A program made the translations under genes and the position numbers. This document shows, piece by piece, positions 28,222 to 36,107 of a stretch of 44,639 nt of DNA. Origin of the DNA: Streptomyces yangpuensis (GTDB lineage: Bacteria > Actinomycetota > Actinomycetes > Streptomycetales > Streptomycetaceae); contig NZ_LBMK01000002.1 in assembly GCF_001005295.1 (NCBI RefSeq), forward strand, positions 1,163,406 through 1,208,044, read 5' to 3'. The notes beneath the pieces were generated by a model that saw only the letters and a program-made list of their open reading frames with translations, ran no database searches and was not told the DNA's origin. Position 1 is the first letter of the stretch; each line of letters starts with the position of its first letter.

Positions 28222-28416
28222 ATGCGGTTGACGATTTTCTGGGAGCGGATGGCCGAGCACTTCGGGGCCGGCTATGCCGACTCCTTCGCGCGGGACCACG
28301 TGATGACGGAGCTGGGCGGCCTGACCGTCCACCAGGCGCTGGAGGCGGGCTGGGAGACCAAGGACGTCTGGCGCGCGGTGTGTTCGGCGATGGACGTGCC
28401 GGCCTCGCTGCGCTGA
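28222..28416 (+). CDS. DUF3046 family small protein
   Basis: This complete 64-residue protein starts MRLTIFWERMAEHFGAGYAD and continues VLxELGGLTVxxALExG-like, seen here as MTELGGLTVHQALEAGWETK with DVWRAVCSAMDVP. This is the DUF3046 pattern. In actinobacteria this gene regularly lies just upstream of recA (Rv2738c in M. tuberculosis). Here it is about 5 kb away with other genes between. Function unknown. GGGGG directly precedes the ATG region. Confidence 0.9.
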   Translation: MRLTIFWERMAEHFGAGYADSFARDHVMTELGGLTVHQALEAGWETKDVWRAVCSAMDVPASLR

Positions 28417-28467
28417 CGGCGGACGCATTTTCGCGGCACGGGCCGCCGGTGGGACAGACTGGGCGGC

Positions 28468-29811
28468 GTGGGAGCCAGCGAAGAGACGACCGACCAGCCC
28501 GCAGCCGTCCAGGGGGCGCTGCCGCCGCCCCGGGCGGCCGACCCGGGTGCCGCCCCCGGCGCACCGGCCGCCCCCGGCGCGGATCCCGGCGCGGGTCCGG
28601 CCGACGGTTCCGGCGACAGCCCGGGTGCTGAGACCCCGGGGGCGGCCCTGCCCGCCGATCCCGCCTCGCCGCGGGGCCCCGCGGACCCCGGCGGGCCGCC
28701 GCCGGCCTGGGGAGGGGAGCGCATGCCGCGCTGGCTGCCGCGCGCGGTGGTCCTCGTACTGGGCCTCGTCGCCTGCTTCCAGCTCGGCAGCTGGGCCTTC
28801 CATCAGCTGATCGGGCTGCTCGTCAACATCCTGATCGCGTTCTTCCTCGCGCTCGCGATCGAACCCGCGGTCGCCAGGATGGCGGCCGGCGGCATGCGCC
28901 GCGGGCTCGCCACCTTCCTGATGTTCGGCGCGGTCTTCGTCGTGAGCGTGGGGTTCCTCGCGCTGCTCGGCTCGCTGCTGGCCGGGCAGATCGTCGCCAT
29001 GGTGGAGGGTTTCCCGGGCTACCTCGACTCGGTGATCAACTTCATCAACTCCACCTTCCGCACCGAGCTGTCCCGGCTGGAGATCCAGGAGAGCGTGCTG
29101 CGCTCCGACTGGCTGCGCAAGTACGTGCAGAACAGCGCCTCCGGCGTGCTCGACGTGTCCGCCACCGTGCTCGGCGGTCTCTTCAAGCTGCTGACGATCG
29201 GGCTGTTCTCCTTCTACTTCGCCGCCGACGGACCGCGGCTGCGGCGCGCGCTGTGCTCCGTACTGCCGCCCGCGAAGCAGGCCGAGGTGCTGCGCGCCTG
29301 GGAGATCGCCGTCGCCAAGACGGGCGGCTACCTCTACTCGCGCGGACTGATGGCGCTGATCTCGGGTGTCGCGACCTACATCGTGCTGGCGGTGCTCGGG
29401 GTGCCGTACGCGCCCGCGCTCGCCGTGTGGGTGGGGCTGGTCTCCCAGTTCATCCCCACGATCGGCACCTATCTCGCGGGCGCGCTGCCGGTCCTGCTCG
29501 CCTTCAGCGTCGATCCCTGGTACGCGCTGTACGTCCTCGGATTCGTGGTGGTCTACCAGCAGTTCGAGAACTACGTGCTCCAGCCGAAGCTGACCTCGAA
29601 GACCGTCGACATCCATCCCGCGGTGGCCTTCGGATCGGTCATCGCGGGCACCGCCCTGCTGGGCGCGGTCGGGGCGCTGATCGCGATCCCGGCCGTCGCC
29701 ACGCTGCAGGCCTTCCTCGGCGCCTACGTCAAGCGCTACGAGCTGACGCGGGACGCTGACTCCTCTACTTCCCGTCCGCGTCGCCGAGTACGGCTGCCAA
29801 GGCTTCGCTGA
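28468..29811 (+). CDS. AI-2E/PerM family transporter
   Basis: This 447-residue multi-span membrane protein belongs to the PerM/YdiK/TqsA family: seven to eight helices, a central extracytoplasmic-type helical domain (FPGYLDSVINFINSTFRTEL), and the family motif region LYSRGLMALISGVATYIVLA ... PSFIPTIGTYLAGALPVLLA-like. Transport substrates of the family include autoinducer-2 and possibly Na+/H+; the substrate here is unknown. The first ~85 residues are Ala/Pro/Gly-rich and disordered. An alternative start, ATG 28723 preceded by GGGGAG, would remove them. The last 47 bases overlap the convergent Clp-N gene. Confidence 0.88.
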   Translation: MGASEETTDQPAAVQGALPPPRAADPGAAPGAPAAPGADPGAGPADGSGDSPGAETPGAALPADPASPRGPADPGGPPPAWGGERMPRWLPRAVVLVLGLVACFQLGSWAFHQLIGLLVNILIAFFLALAIEPAVARMAAGGMRRGLATFLMFGAVFVVSVGFLALLGSLLAGQIVAMVEGFPGYLDSVINFINSTFRTELSRLEIQESVLRSDWLRKYVQNSASGVLDVSATVLGGLFKLLTIGLFSFYFAADGPRLRRALCSVLPPAKQAEVLRAWEIAVAKTGGYLYSRGLMALISGVATYIVLAVLGVPYAPALAVWVGLVSQFIPTIGTYLAGALPVLLAFSVDPWYALYVLGFVVVYQQFENYVLQPKLTSKTVDIHPAVAFGSVIAGTALLGAVGALIAIPAVATLQAFLGAYVKRYELTRDADSSTSRPRRRVRLPRLR

Positions 29812-30520
29812 CGGTCGCCTCGGCGCGGGCCTTGTCCAGGCCGAGGCCGCTCAGGACGCCCTCGCCGTTCTCCAGCTCCAGGAGCGCGAGCAGGATGTGC
29901 TCGGTGCCGACGAAGTCGTGGCCCAGGCGCAGGGCCTCACGGAAGGTCAGCTCCAGGGCCTTCTTCGCCGAGGCGTCGAAGGGGACGAGGGCGGGGAGCT
30001 CGTCCTGGGCGGGTGGGAGTGCCGCGGTCGCGGCGGCCCGTACGTCCTCGGGCGAGACCTCCTGGGCGCGCAGGACGAGCCCCGCGAGACCGTCCGCCTC
30101 GGCCACCAGGCCCAGGACCAGGTGCTCGGTGCGGATCTCGGTGTTGCCGGCGGCGCGGGCCTCGTTCTGCGCGGTCACGACCACGTTGCGGGCGCGGGGG
30201 GTGAAGCGGCCGAAGCCCGCGTTGGGGTCGAGGGCGTCGGAGCCCTCCTTGTCGGCCTTGGGCACGAAGCGCTTCTGGGCCGCCTGGCGGGTGACGCCCA
30301 TGCTGCGGCCGATGTCGGTCCAGGAGGCGCCGGAGCGGCGGGCCTGGTCGACGAAGTGGCCGATGAGGTGGTCCGCGACGTCCCCGAGGGCCTCCGCGGC
30401 GACGACGGCGCCGCTGAGCTGCTCCAGGGGATCGGTGTGGACCTTGTTGATGGCCTCGATCAGGTCGTCGAGGCGTACCGGATTGGTCATGCGAACGGGT
30501 TCCACCGAAGGGTTCGTCAT
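29765..30520 (-). CDS. Clp N-terminal repeat protein with helix-turn-helix
   Basis: The 251-residue protein has an N-terminal helix-turn-helix (SGASWTDIGRSMGVTRQAAQ KRF, ~63-85), then two Clp_N repeats (FTPRARNVVVTAQNEARAAG N ... HLVLGLV; ALELTFREALRLGHDFVGTE HILLALL). It lacks any AAA+ ATPase domain. Clp_N modules bind substrates or adaptors (ClpC/ClpA N-domain, ClpS partners), so it may be a regulator that senses Clp clients or competes for adaptors. This is inferred. The ATG at 30520 lies seven bases after a TAGGGT -10, so the message may be leaderless; an internal ATG at 30490 is also possible. Confidence 0.85.
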   Translation of the reverse strand: MTNPSVEPVRMTNPVRLDDLIEAINKVHTDPLEQLSGAVVAAEALGDVADHLIGHFVDQARRSGASWTDIGRSMGVTRQAAQKRFVPKADKEGSDALDPNAGFGRFTPRARNVVVTAQNEARAAGNTEIRTEHLVLGLVAEADGLAGLVLRAQEVSPEDVRAAATAALPPAQDELPALVPFDASAKKALELTFREALRLGHDFVGTEHILLALLELENGEGVLSGLGLDKARAEATVSEALAAVLGDADGK

Positions 30521-30525
30521 AGGTG

Positions 30526-30567
30526 CAACCCTAGGTTGACAGTCGAGATGGCGTCAACCTCGGGTTG
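30526..30567 (-). promoter_or_regulatory. Clp-N gene promoter covered by two CAACC-N3-GGTTG operators
   Basis: Reading the minus strand, TTGACG (complement of 30552-30557), an 18-base spacer and TAGGGT (complement of 30528-30533) form a good vegetative promoter with the ATG at the expected start point. Two palindromes of identical design, CAACC-CTA-GGTTG (30526-30538) and CAACC-TCG-GGTTG (30555-30567), sit on the -10 and on the -35, 29 bp centre to centre. This is the layout of a repressor site pair. Confidence 0.7.
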
Positions 30568-30639
30568 TCACTCGATGGCGCCCGCTACCCGGCGCCGCCG
30601 GGCCGGTGTCAAGCTGGAGGCACGGACAGGGAGGCTGCG

Positions 30640-31290
30640 ATGGGGTTCTACGCCGAACGGATCGTGCCGCGGATCGTCGACGCCGCGTGCGGGGTGCGGA
30701 CGGCCCGGCCGCTCAGGCGGCGCGTCTGCGCCGGCCTGGCCGGGGAGGTCGTCGAGGTCGGTTTCGGCAGCGGCCACAACGTCCCCTTCTACCCGCCGGG
30801 CGTCACCGGCGTGGCCGCGATCGAACCCTCCGACCTGGGGTGGGGGCTCGCCGCCGACCGCGTACGGGCCTCCCGGGTGCCGGTGCGGCGGGCGGGCTCG
30901 GACGGCCGGGCGCTGCCCTTCGAGGACGGCACCTTCGACGCCGCCCTGTCCACGTGGACGCTGTGCACGATCCCGGACCCCCTGGTGGCCCTGCGCGAGG
31001 TGCGGCGCGTCCTGAAGCCCGGCGGCGCCCTGCACTTCGTCGAACACGGCCTGGCGCCGGAGCAGGACCGGCGGGTGCGCCGCTGGCAGTACCGGATCGA
31101 ACCGCTGCACAAGCGCCTCAGCGGCGGGTGCCACCTCACCCGGCCGGTCGTCGGCCTGCTGACCGCCGCCGGCTTCACGGTCACGGAACTCGACGTCTTC
31201 TACCAGGAGGGCGCGCCGAAACCCTTCGCCGCCGACTCGCTCGGCGTCGCGCTCTCGCCCGGGCCCGGCGGCACGCGGCTCAGTAGGTGA
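30640..31290 (+). CDS. Class I SAM-dependent methyltransferase (Methyltransf_11 type)
   Basis: The 216-residue enzyme carries the SAM motif I VVEVGFGSGHNVPFYPPG, an acidic IEPSD after strand 2, FDAALSTWTLCTIPD (motif post II/III) and LKPGGALHFVEHG (motif IV). The form resembles UbiE/PMT-like small methyltransferases, possibly acting on a phospholipid or small molecule. Substrate unknown. AGGGAGG lies seven bases before the ATG at 30640. Its end overlaps the convergent S66 peptidase gene by 11 bp. Confidence 0.88.
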   Translation: MGFYAERIVPRIVDAACGVRTARPLRRRVCAGLAGEVVEVGFGSGHNVPFYPPGVTGVAAIEPSDLGWGLAADRVRASRVPVRRAGSDGRALPFEDGTFDAALSTWTLCTIPDPLVALREVRRVLKPGGALHFVEHGLAPEQDRRVRRWQYRIEPLHKRLSGGCHLTRPVVGLLTAAGFTVTELDVFYQEGAPKPFAADSLGVALSPGPGGTRLSR

Positions 31291-32323
31291 CCGTGATCCG
31301 CCGGGCCGGTCCGTCCACCCGGATCCGCCCGCCCACCGGGATCACGAGCTGCGGGTCGGTGTGGCCGAGGTCCACGTCGAAGACCGCCATAGTCCCGGGG
31401 GCGTACTGCCGCAGCGCGCGCAGCACGGCCTCACGCTGCTCCTCGCGGTAGCGCTCCTTCCGCCCGGCGTCGAAGCGGTTCTCGAACGACCAGCTCTTCG
31501 CCCTGGCCATCAGCAGCGCGGGGAACTGCCGCAGCAGGCCGCGCTCGCCCATGTTCCGCAGCATCCGGTAGACCTCCTCGGCGCGCGGCATCTCCTCGGA
31601 GGTCTCCAGGAAGAGCACGTCGCCGGCGTACGCGCCGGCGGGCAGCACCGCGCGGTCGGCCGCCATCATCCAGGCGAGGATCTCCAGGTTGCCGCCCCAG
31701 CCGGCCCCTTCCACCACCCGGTCGTCGTTGTGCCACGTCCAGCCGTAGGAGCGTTCCATCGGCGGCTCGGAGTCGAAGGTGCGCGGGTCGTCCCAGGGGC
31801 GGTCGACGTCCCCGTACTCGCCGGAGCGGCTGAGCTCGTACGGGCCCGAGGTGAACAGCGCCGCCCGGAGGGAGGCGGCGGTGGCCGGGTGCATCGCGCC
31901 GGGCCGGCCGAGCTCCACCATCACCGAGGCGCCGTGGTAGCCGACGATGCCCAGGTTCCGCAGGAACAGCAGCAGGTTGGTGTTGTCGCTGTAGCCGAAG
32001 AACGGCTTGGGGTGCGCGCGCAGGAGGTCGCCGTCGAGGTGGGGGAGGACGGTGATCTGGTCGTCGCCGCCGATGCTGGCGATCACCGCCTTGATGCCGG
32101 GGTCGGCGAAGGCGGCGTGGATGTCGGCGGCCCGCTCCTCGGGCGTCGCGCCCATCTTCCGCGTCGTCGGGTACTCCACCGGCTCCAGCCCGAAGTCGTC
32201 ACGGAGCCTGCGCAGCCCCAGCTCGTGGGGGAGCGGGAAGAGGCCGGGCAGCCCGGACGAGGGGGACAGGACCGCGATCCGGTCCCCGGGGCGGGGCTTG
32301 GGCGGATACAGGAATTCGATCAT
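31280..32323 (-). CDS. S66 family serine peptidase (LD-carboxypeptidase / MccF-like)
   Basis: The 347-residue S66 peptidase has the nucleophile elbow FFGYSDNT (Ser112), a catalytic Glu in GGNLEIL (Glu214) and His in DLGHTDPQ (His321). S66 enzymes are either murein tetrapeptide LD-carboxypeptidases (LdcA) or MccF, which detoxifies microcin C-like peptidyl nucleotides. The W-H-N-D-D segment before GGNLE and the loop length suggest the MccF branch, but this is not decisive. No signal peptide: cytosolic. A -35 GTGACC (complement of 32353-32358), 17-base spacer and -10 TACGAT (complement of 32330-32335) end six bases before the ATG, so it is probably leaderless. Confidence 0.87.
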   Translation of the reverse strand: MIEFLYPPKPRPGDRIAVLSPSSGLPGLFPLPHELGLRRLRDDFGLEPVEYPTTRKMGATPEERAADIHAAFADPGIKAVIASIGGDDQITVLPHLDGDLLRAHPKPFFGYSDNTNLLLFLRNLGIVGYHGASVMVELGRPGAMHPATAASLRAALFTSGPYELSRSGEYGDVDRPWDDPRTFDSEPPMERSYGWTWHNDDRVVEGAGWGGNLEILAWMMAADRAVLPAGAYAGDVLFLETSEEMPRAEEVYRMLRNMGERGLLRQFPALLMARAKSWSFENRFDAGRKERYREEQREAVLRALRQYAPGTMAVFDVDLGHTDPQLVIPVGGRIRVDGPARRITVTY

Positions 32324-32354
32324 GAGGAGATCGTAGGTTCCCGGCCCCGGCCGG

Positions 32355-33470
32355 TCACCGGGATTCCGTGCCCTGCGGCGCGGGTGCGCGCAGGCGTACG
32401 GCGAGGGCCGCGATGTCGTCGTCGAGGCGTCCCCTGCTGTAGTGGAGGAGGTCGCGGTGGAGGGTCGTGAGCAGCTCCTGGGGCGGTGTCCGGGGCTGCC
32501 GGTCCATCCAGGCCGCCAGTGGGAAGAACTCGCCGTCGCGGGCGCGGGCCTCGGCGATCCCGTCGGTGTAGAGGAGCAGCAGGTCGTCGGGGGCGAAGTC
32601 GAAGCTGTCGATGCTGTACTGGTCGCCGATCAGGTCCGCGAGACTGAGCAGCGGCGACGGGGTGGCCGACTCCAGGGTGCGGAGACCGTCGTGGGTCAGG
32701 AGCAGGGGCGGGGGATGTCCGCAGTTGAGGATGTCGATGCGTTTCCCCTCGTGCGGGATCTCCACGAGCAGAGCCGTGGCGAAGCGCTCCATCGGCCCCT
32801 CCGGGGGGAAGGCGGCGTTGTAGCGCATGCTGCTGGCGTCGAGCCGGCGCGCGACCTCGACCATGTCGGTCTCGCCGTAGGCGGCCTCCCGGAAGGCGTT
32901 GACGATCGCGGCGGCGGCCCCCACGGCGGGCAGCCCCTTGCCGCGCACGTCACCGATGAGGAGCCTGACCCCGTGCGGGGTGTCGGCCACCTCGTAGAAG
33001 TCCCCGCCGATGCTGGCCTCCGCCGCGGCCGCGAGGTAGAGCGATTCGATCTCGAGCCGGCCGAGGCGGCGCGGCATCGGGCTCAGGACCACCTGCTGCG
33101 CCGCGTCGGCGACGAGCCGTACCTGGAAGAGCGTGCGCTCCCGCTGGAGCCGGACGTGGCTCCCGTACGCGGCGGCCACGGTGACCGCGATGATGCCCGC
33201 GGCGGTCCACCACGTCCCCAGGTCGGGGAAGACGAAGCTCAGGCCGATCATCAGGATGAGACAGACGGTCCCGAGCAGGACGGTGGGGAGCACCGGCCAC
33301 ATGGCGGCGGCGAGGGCCGGAGCCGCGGGCAGGAGGCGGCTGAAGGCCATCTCCGGCGGAGTGTTGTATGCCAGGCTGGCGATGACGACGGTCAGGATGA
33401 CCGGCGACAGCCGCACAAGTCTTCCCGGGCCGGGGCGCCTACGAAGTCGTGGCCGTCCAGACTCGATCAC
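32355..33470 (-). CDS. Membrane-anchored SpoIIE-type PP2C protein phosphatase
   Basis: In this 371-residue protein the first ~110 residues hold three to four membrane helices (SPVILTVVIASLAY, MWPVLPTVLLGTVCLILMIG, WWTAAGIIAVTVAAAY). After a helical linker comes a cytoplasmic PP2C/SpoIIE domain with metal motifs IGGDFYEV, GDVRGKGLPAV, YTDGIAEAR and LDDDIAALAV. Such phosphatases dephosphorylate anti-anti-sigma factors in the many Streptomyces partner-switching systems. No sensor domain is fused, so the membrane part may sense directly. No partner genes are adjacent. Start GTG 33470 with a weak ribosome site. Confidence 0.85.
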   Translation of the reverse strand: MIESGRPRLRRRPGPGRLVRLSPVILTVVIASLAYNTPPEMAFSRLLPAAPALAAAMWPVLPTVLLGTVCLILMIGLSFVFPDLGTWWTAAGIIAVTVAAAYGSHVRLQRERTLFQVRLVADAAQQVVLSPMPRRLGRLEIESLYLAAAAEASIGGDFYEVADTPHGVRLLIGDVRGKGLPAVGAAAAIVNAFREAAYGETDMVEVARRLDASSMRYNAAFPPEGPMERFATALLVEIPHEGKRIDILNCGHPPPLLLTHDGLRTLESATPSPLLSLADLIGDQYSIDSFDFAPDDLLLLYTDGIAEARARDGEFFPLAAWMDRQPRTPPQELLTTLHRDLLHYSRGRLDDDIAALAVRLRAPAPQGTESR

Positions 33471-33521
33471 ACTTCATAGGATATCTACGCAACCTGGGCA
33501 TAGCGCTCTGGCGTGGCGAGC

Positions 33522-33551
33522 TTGACAGGGAAATCGAACATCCATTCTGAT
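33522..33551 (+). promoter_or_regulatory. recA promoter with SOS (LexA)-like box
   Basis: TTGACA (33522-33527) is a consensus -35. The -10 is less clear, within 33543-33551 (TTCTGA or TCTGAT). The sequence GAACATCCATTC (33536-33547) sits in the spacer and -10. It is a relaxed version of the Gram-positive SOS box GAAC-N4-GTTC and matches the box I recall from S. lividans recA. LexA bound here would block RNA polymerase. Confidence 0.7.
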
Positions 33552-33652
33552 GAGTTATCCACAGCCGAACCGGTCGTGGAGGCGCATTGTCAGTGGCAGG
33601 CATTAGCGTCAATGGCGTGAAGCGATCGACTCAAGCAAACCGGGTGGAACCC

Positions 33653-34768
33653 ATGGCAGGCACCGACCGCGAGAAGGCTCTCGACGCCGCTCTCGCACAG
33701 ATTGAACGGCAATTCGGCAAGGGCGCGGTCATGCGCCTCGGCGACAAGCCGAACGACCCCATCGACGTCATCTCCACCGGGTCGACCGCGCTGGACATCG
33801 CCCTGGGCGTCGGCGGTCTGCCGCGCGGCCGCGTCGTCGAGATCTACGGGCCGGAATCCTCCGGTAAGACGACCCTGACCCTGCACGCCGTGGCCAACGC
33901 GCAGAAGGCCGGCGGCACCGTCGCCTTCGTGGACGCCGAGCACGCGCTCGACCCCGAGTACGCGAAGGCCCTCGGCGTCGACACCGACAACCTCATCCTG
34001 TCGCAGCCGGACACCGGTGAGCAGGCACTGGAGATCGTGGACATGCTCGTCCGCTCCGGTGCCCTCGACCTGATCGTCATCGACTCCGTGGCGGCCCTCG
34101 TGCCGCGCGCCGAGATCGAGGGTGAGATGGGCGACTCGCACGTGGGTCTGCAGGCCCGCCTGATGAGCCAGGCGCTCCGGAAGATCACCGGTGCGCTGAA
34201 CCAGTCCAAGACCACCGCGATCTTCATCAACCAGCTCCGCGAGAAGATCGGCGTGATGTTCGGCTCGCCGGAGACCACGACCGGTGGCCGCGCGCTGAAG
34301 TTCTACGCCTCGGTGCGCATCGACATCCGCCGCATCGAGACCCTGAAGGACGGCACGGAGGCGGTCGGTAACCGCACCCGCTGCAAGGTCGTGAAGAACA
34401 AGGTCGCGCCGCCGTTCAAGCAGGCCGAGTTCGACATCCTCTACGGCCAGGGCATCAGCCGCGAGGGCGGCCTGATCGACATGGGCGTGGAGCACGGCTT
34501 CATCCGCAAGGCCGGTGCCTGGTACACGTACGAGGGCGACCAGCTCGGCCAGGGCAAGGAGAACGCCCGCAACTTCCTGAAGGACAACCCGGATCTCGCG
34601 AACGAGATCGAGCGGAAGATCAAGGAGAAGCTGGGCGTGGGCGCCCGCAAGGACGGCGACGCCGCGGCCGGTGCCGCTGCCGGCGCGGCCCCTGCCGACG
34701 CCGCGGCGGTTCCCGCCCCCGCGTCGAAGGCCAAGACGACGGCCAAGGCCGCCGTGACCAAGAGCTGA
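33653..34768 (+). CDS. recA: RecA recombinase
   Basis: The 371-residue ATPase forms filaments on single-stranded DNA for recombination and triggers LexA cleavage. Walker A GPESSGKT spans 66-73. [12 protein letters not shown] is Walker B, and [21 protein letters not shown] and [19 protein letters not shown] are the loops and core motifs. The C-terminus is a Lys/Ala-rich tail typical of streptomycete RecA. ATG 33653 is the start conserved in the family and follows GGTGGA at five bases. An in-frame TTG at 33587 with GGAGG would add 22 residues (see findings). recX follows after three bases. Confidence 0.97.
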   Translation: MAGTDREKALDAALAQIERQFGKGAVMRLGDKPNDPIDVISTGSTALDIALGVGGLPRGRVVEIYGPESSGKTTLTLHAVANAQKAGGTVAFVDAEHALDPEYAKALGVDTDNLILSQPDTGEQALEIVDMLVRSGALDLIVIDSVAALVPRAEIEGEMGDSHVGLQARLMSQALRKITGALNQSKTTAIFINQLREKIGVMFGSPETTTGGRALKFYASVRIDIRRIETLKDGTEAVGNRTRCKVVKNKVAPPFKQAEFDILYGQGISREGGLIDMGVEHGFIRKAGAWYTYEGDQLGQGKENARNFLKDNPDLANEIERKIKEKLGVGARKDGDAAAGAAAGAAPADAAAVPAPASKAKTTAKAAVTKS

Positions 34769-34771
34769 TCC

Positions 34772-35338
34772 ATGCGCGAGCAGGAAGGGGGCGGCGGGAG
34801 CCGAGGAGGCCGTGAGGGCCGCCAGGAGCTGCCGCCCCAGAGCCCCGAGGAGCAGGCGCGGGCGATCTGCCTGCGCCTGCTCACGGGGAGCCCGCGCACC
34901 CGGCGTCAGCTCGCGGACGCCCTGCACAAGCGGGGCATCCCCGACGAGGTGTCGCAGGAGGTCCTCTCCCGTTACGAGGAGGTGGGCCTGATCGACGACG
35001 CCGCGTTCGCCGGAGCCTGGGTCGAGTCCCGCCACCGCGGCCGGGGCCTGGCCCGCCGGGCACTCGCCCAGGAGCTCCGGACCAAGGGTGTGCACGCCAC
35101 CCTCGTGGAGGAGGCCCTGGGACAGCTGGACTCCGACCAGGAGGAGCAGACCGCCCGCGAGCTCGTGGAGCGCAAGCTCCGCTCCACCCGGGGCCTGGAG
35201 CGGGACAAGCGGATCCGGCGCCTGGCCGGGATGCTCGCCCGTAAGGGGTACCCGGAGGGCATGGCCCTGCGCGTGGTCCGCCGGGCCCTGGAGGCGGAGG
35301 GCGAGGACGCCGACGACCTCGGGTACGCGGGGGAGTGA
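34772..35338 (+). CDS. recX: RecX, regulator of RecA
   Basis: RecX caps RecA filaments and inhibits their activity. The 188-residue protein has a variable Gly/Arg-rich N-terminus, then the helical-repeat motifs RTRRQLADALHKRGIPDEV, VGLIDDAAFAGAWVESRHRG, GLARRALAQELRTKGV, and a C-terminal third repeat RRLAGMLARKGYPEGMALRV. It starts three bases after the recA stop and shares its transcript, the usual bacterial arrangement. Confidence 0.95.
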   Translation: MREQEGGGGSRGGREGRQELPPQSPEEQARAICLRLLTGSPRTRRQLADALHKRGIPDEVSQEVLSRYEEVGLIDDAAFAGAWVESRHRGRGLARRALAQELRTKGVHATLVEEALGQLDSDQEEQTARELVERKLRSTRGLERDKRIRRLAGMLARKGYPEGMALRVVRRALEAEGEDADDLGYAGE

Positions 35339-35345
35339 GCCCGAG

Positions 35346-35373
35346 GGCCCGGGGCGGGGGCAGCCCCCGGGCC
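35346..35373 (+). terminator. GC-rich hairpin after recX
   Basis: GGCCCGGG (35346-35353) pairs with CCCGGGCC (35366-35373) eight bases after the recX stop. An inner GGGGGC/GCCCCC offers an alternative fold. There is no U-run, as usual for Streptomyces. Confidence 0.5.
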
Positions 35374-35429
35374 GGGACGCCGGGCGACTCCAGTGCCCGC
35401 AGGAGCCCCGCGCAGCCCAGTGGGCGCCC

Positions 35430-35600
35430 ATGATGCTGCGCTACGCCCTTCAGACCGTCAGGCACCGCAACGCCGGCTTTCTCGGAGCCTTCGTCGCACT
35501 GCTGTGCGCGACCGCCCTCATCACCGCCTGCGGCACCCTCCTCCCCGGCCGGGTGGCGCTGCGAGTGGCTCCGGCGGAGGTCGCCACGGCGAAGGGGTGA
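35430..35600 (+). pseudogene. N-terminal relic of an FtsX/MacB-type ABC transporter permease
   Basis: A 56-codon frame encodes MLRYALQTVRHRNAGFLGA followed by FVALLCATALITACGTLL. This is the cytoplasmic start and first membrane helix of the large Streptomyces FtsX-like permeases (~800 residues). After this helix the frame runs only ~18 residues (ending VATAKG) before TGA and a terminator. The extracellular domain and other helices are missing, and no ATPase gene is next to it. It is probably a deletion remnant. It could still be expressed as a single-helix peptide, but the ribosome site is weak. Confidence 0.55.
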
Positions 35601-35607
35601 GACCCCG

Positions 35608-35635
35608 GGGCCGCACCGCGGCGGCGGTGCGGCCC
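35608..35635. terminator. Bidirectional terminator between permease relic and rhodanese gene
   Basis: A perfect 12-bp stem, GGGCCGCACCGC (35608-35619) and GCGGTGCGGCCC (35624-35635), with a 4-base loop lies between two converging frames, eight bases from each end. Confidence 0.75.
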
Positions 35636-35642
35636 GGCGCGC

Positions 35643-36107
35643 TCACGGGCGCGGCGCCGCCGTCGGGGGTTCGGTACCCGCGACGACGGGGAGGCCCGCC
35701 GACTTCCAGGCCTGGAAGCCACCGGTCAGGTCGGTCGCGCGGTGCAGGCCCAGGGCGTGCAGCGAGGCCGCCGCGAGGCTGGACGCGTAGCCCTCGTTGC
35801 AGATCACCACCACCCGCAGGTCGTGGCCGGTGGCCTCGGCGGCGCGGTGACTGCCCGTCGGATCCAGCCGCCACTCCAGCTCGTTGCGCTCGACCACCAG
35901 CGCTCCCGGGATCAGGCCGTCCCGCTCCCGCAGGGCCTGGTAGCGGATGTCCACCAGGAGCCCCCCGGCCGACCGGGCCGCGTACGCCTCCTGAGCGTCC
36001 ACGCGGGTGTACCCCGCCCGGACACGCTCCAGCAGCTCGTCGATGCCGACCGGGGTGACCGGGGTGAGCGGGGTGCCCGGAACGCCCGGGCCGGCCTGGG
36101 CGCTCAC
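35643..36107 (-). CDS. Rhodanese-domain protein (sulfurtransferase)
   Basis: The 154-residue single rhodanese domain has the active-site loop VVICNEGYASS with Cys103. It also has the CH2A-like VDIRYQALRERDGLIPGAL and a C-terminal LTGGFQAWKSAGLPV. It can carry persulfide sulfur. Its GTG overlaps the cysteine dioxygenase stop by four bases (GTGA), so the two are translationally coupled. Together they point to oxidation of cysteine and handling of the released sulfur. Confidence 0.92.
   Translation of the reverse strand: MSAQAGPGVPGTPLTPVTPVGIDELLERVRAGYTRVDAQEAYAARSAGGLLVDIRYQALRERDGLIPGALVVERNELEWRLDPTGSHRAAEATGHDLRVVVICNEGYASSLAAASLHALGLHRATDLTGGFQAWKSAGLPVVAGTEPPTAAPRP

Noticed and set aside
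26893..29616. 907-codon minus-strand frame
   Set aside because: It crosses azlD, DUF3046 and the PerM gene on the other strand and has no consistent family signal.
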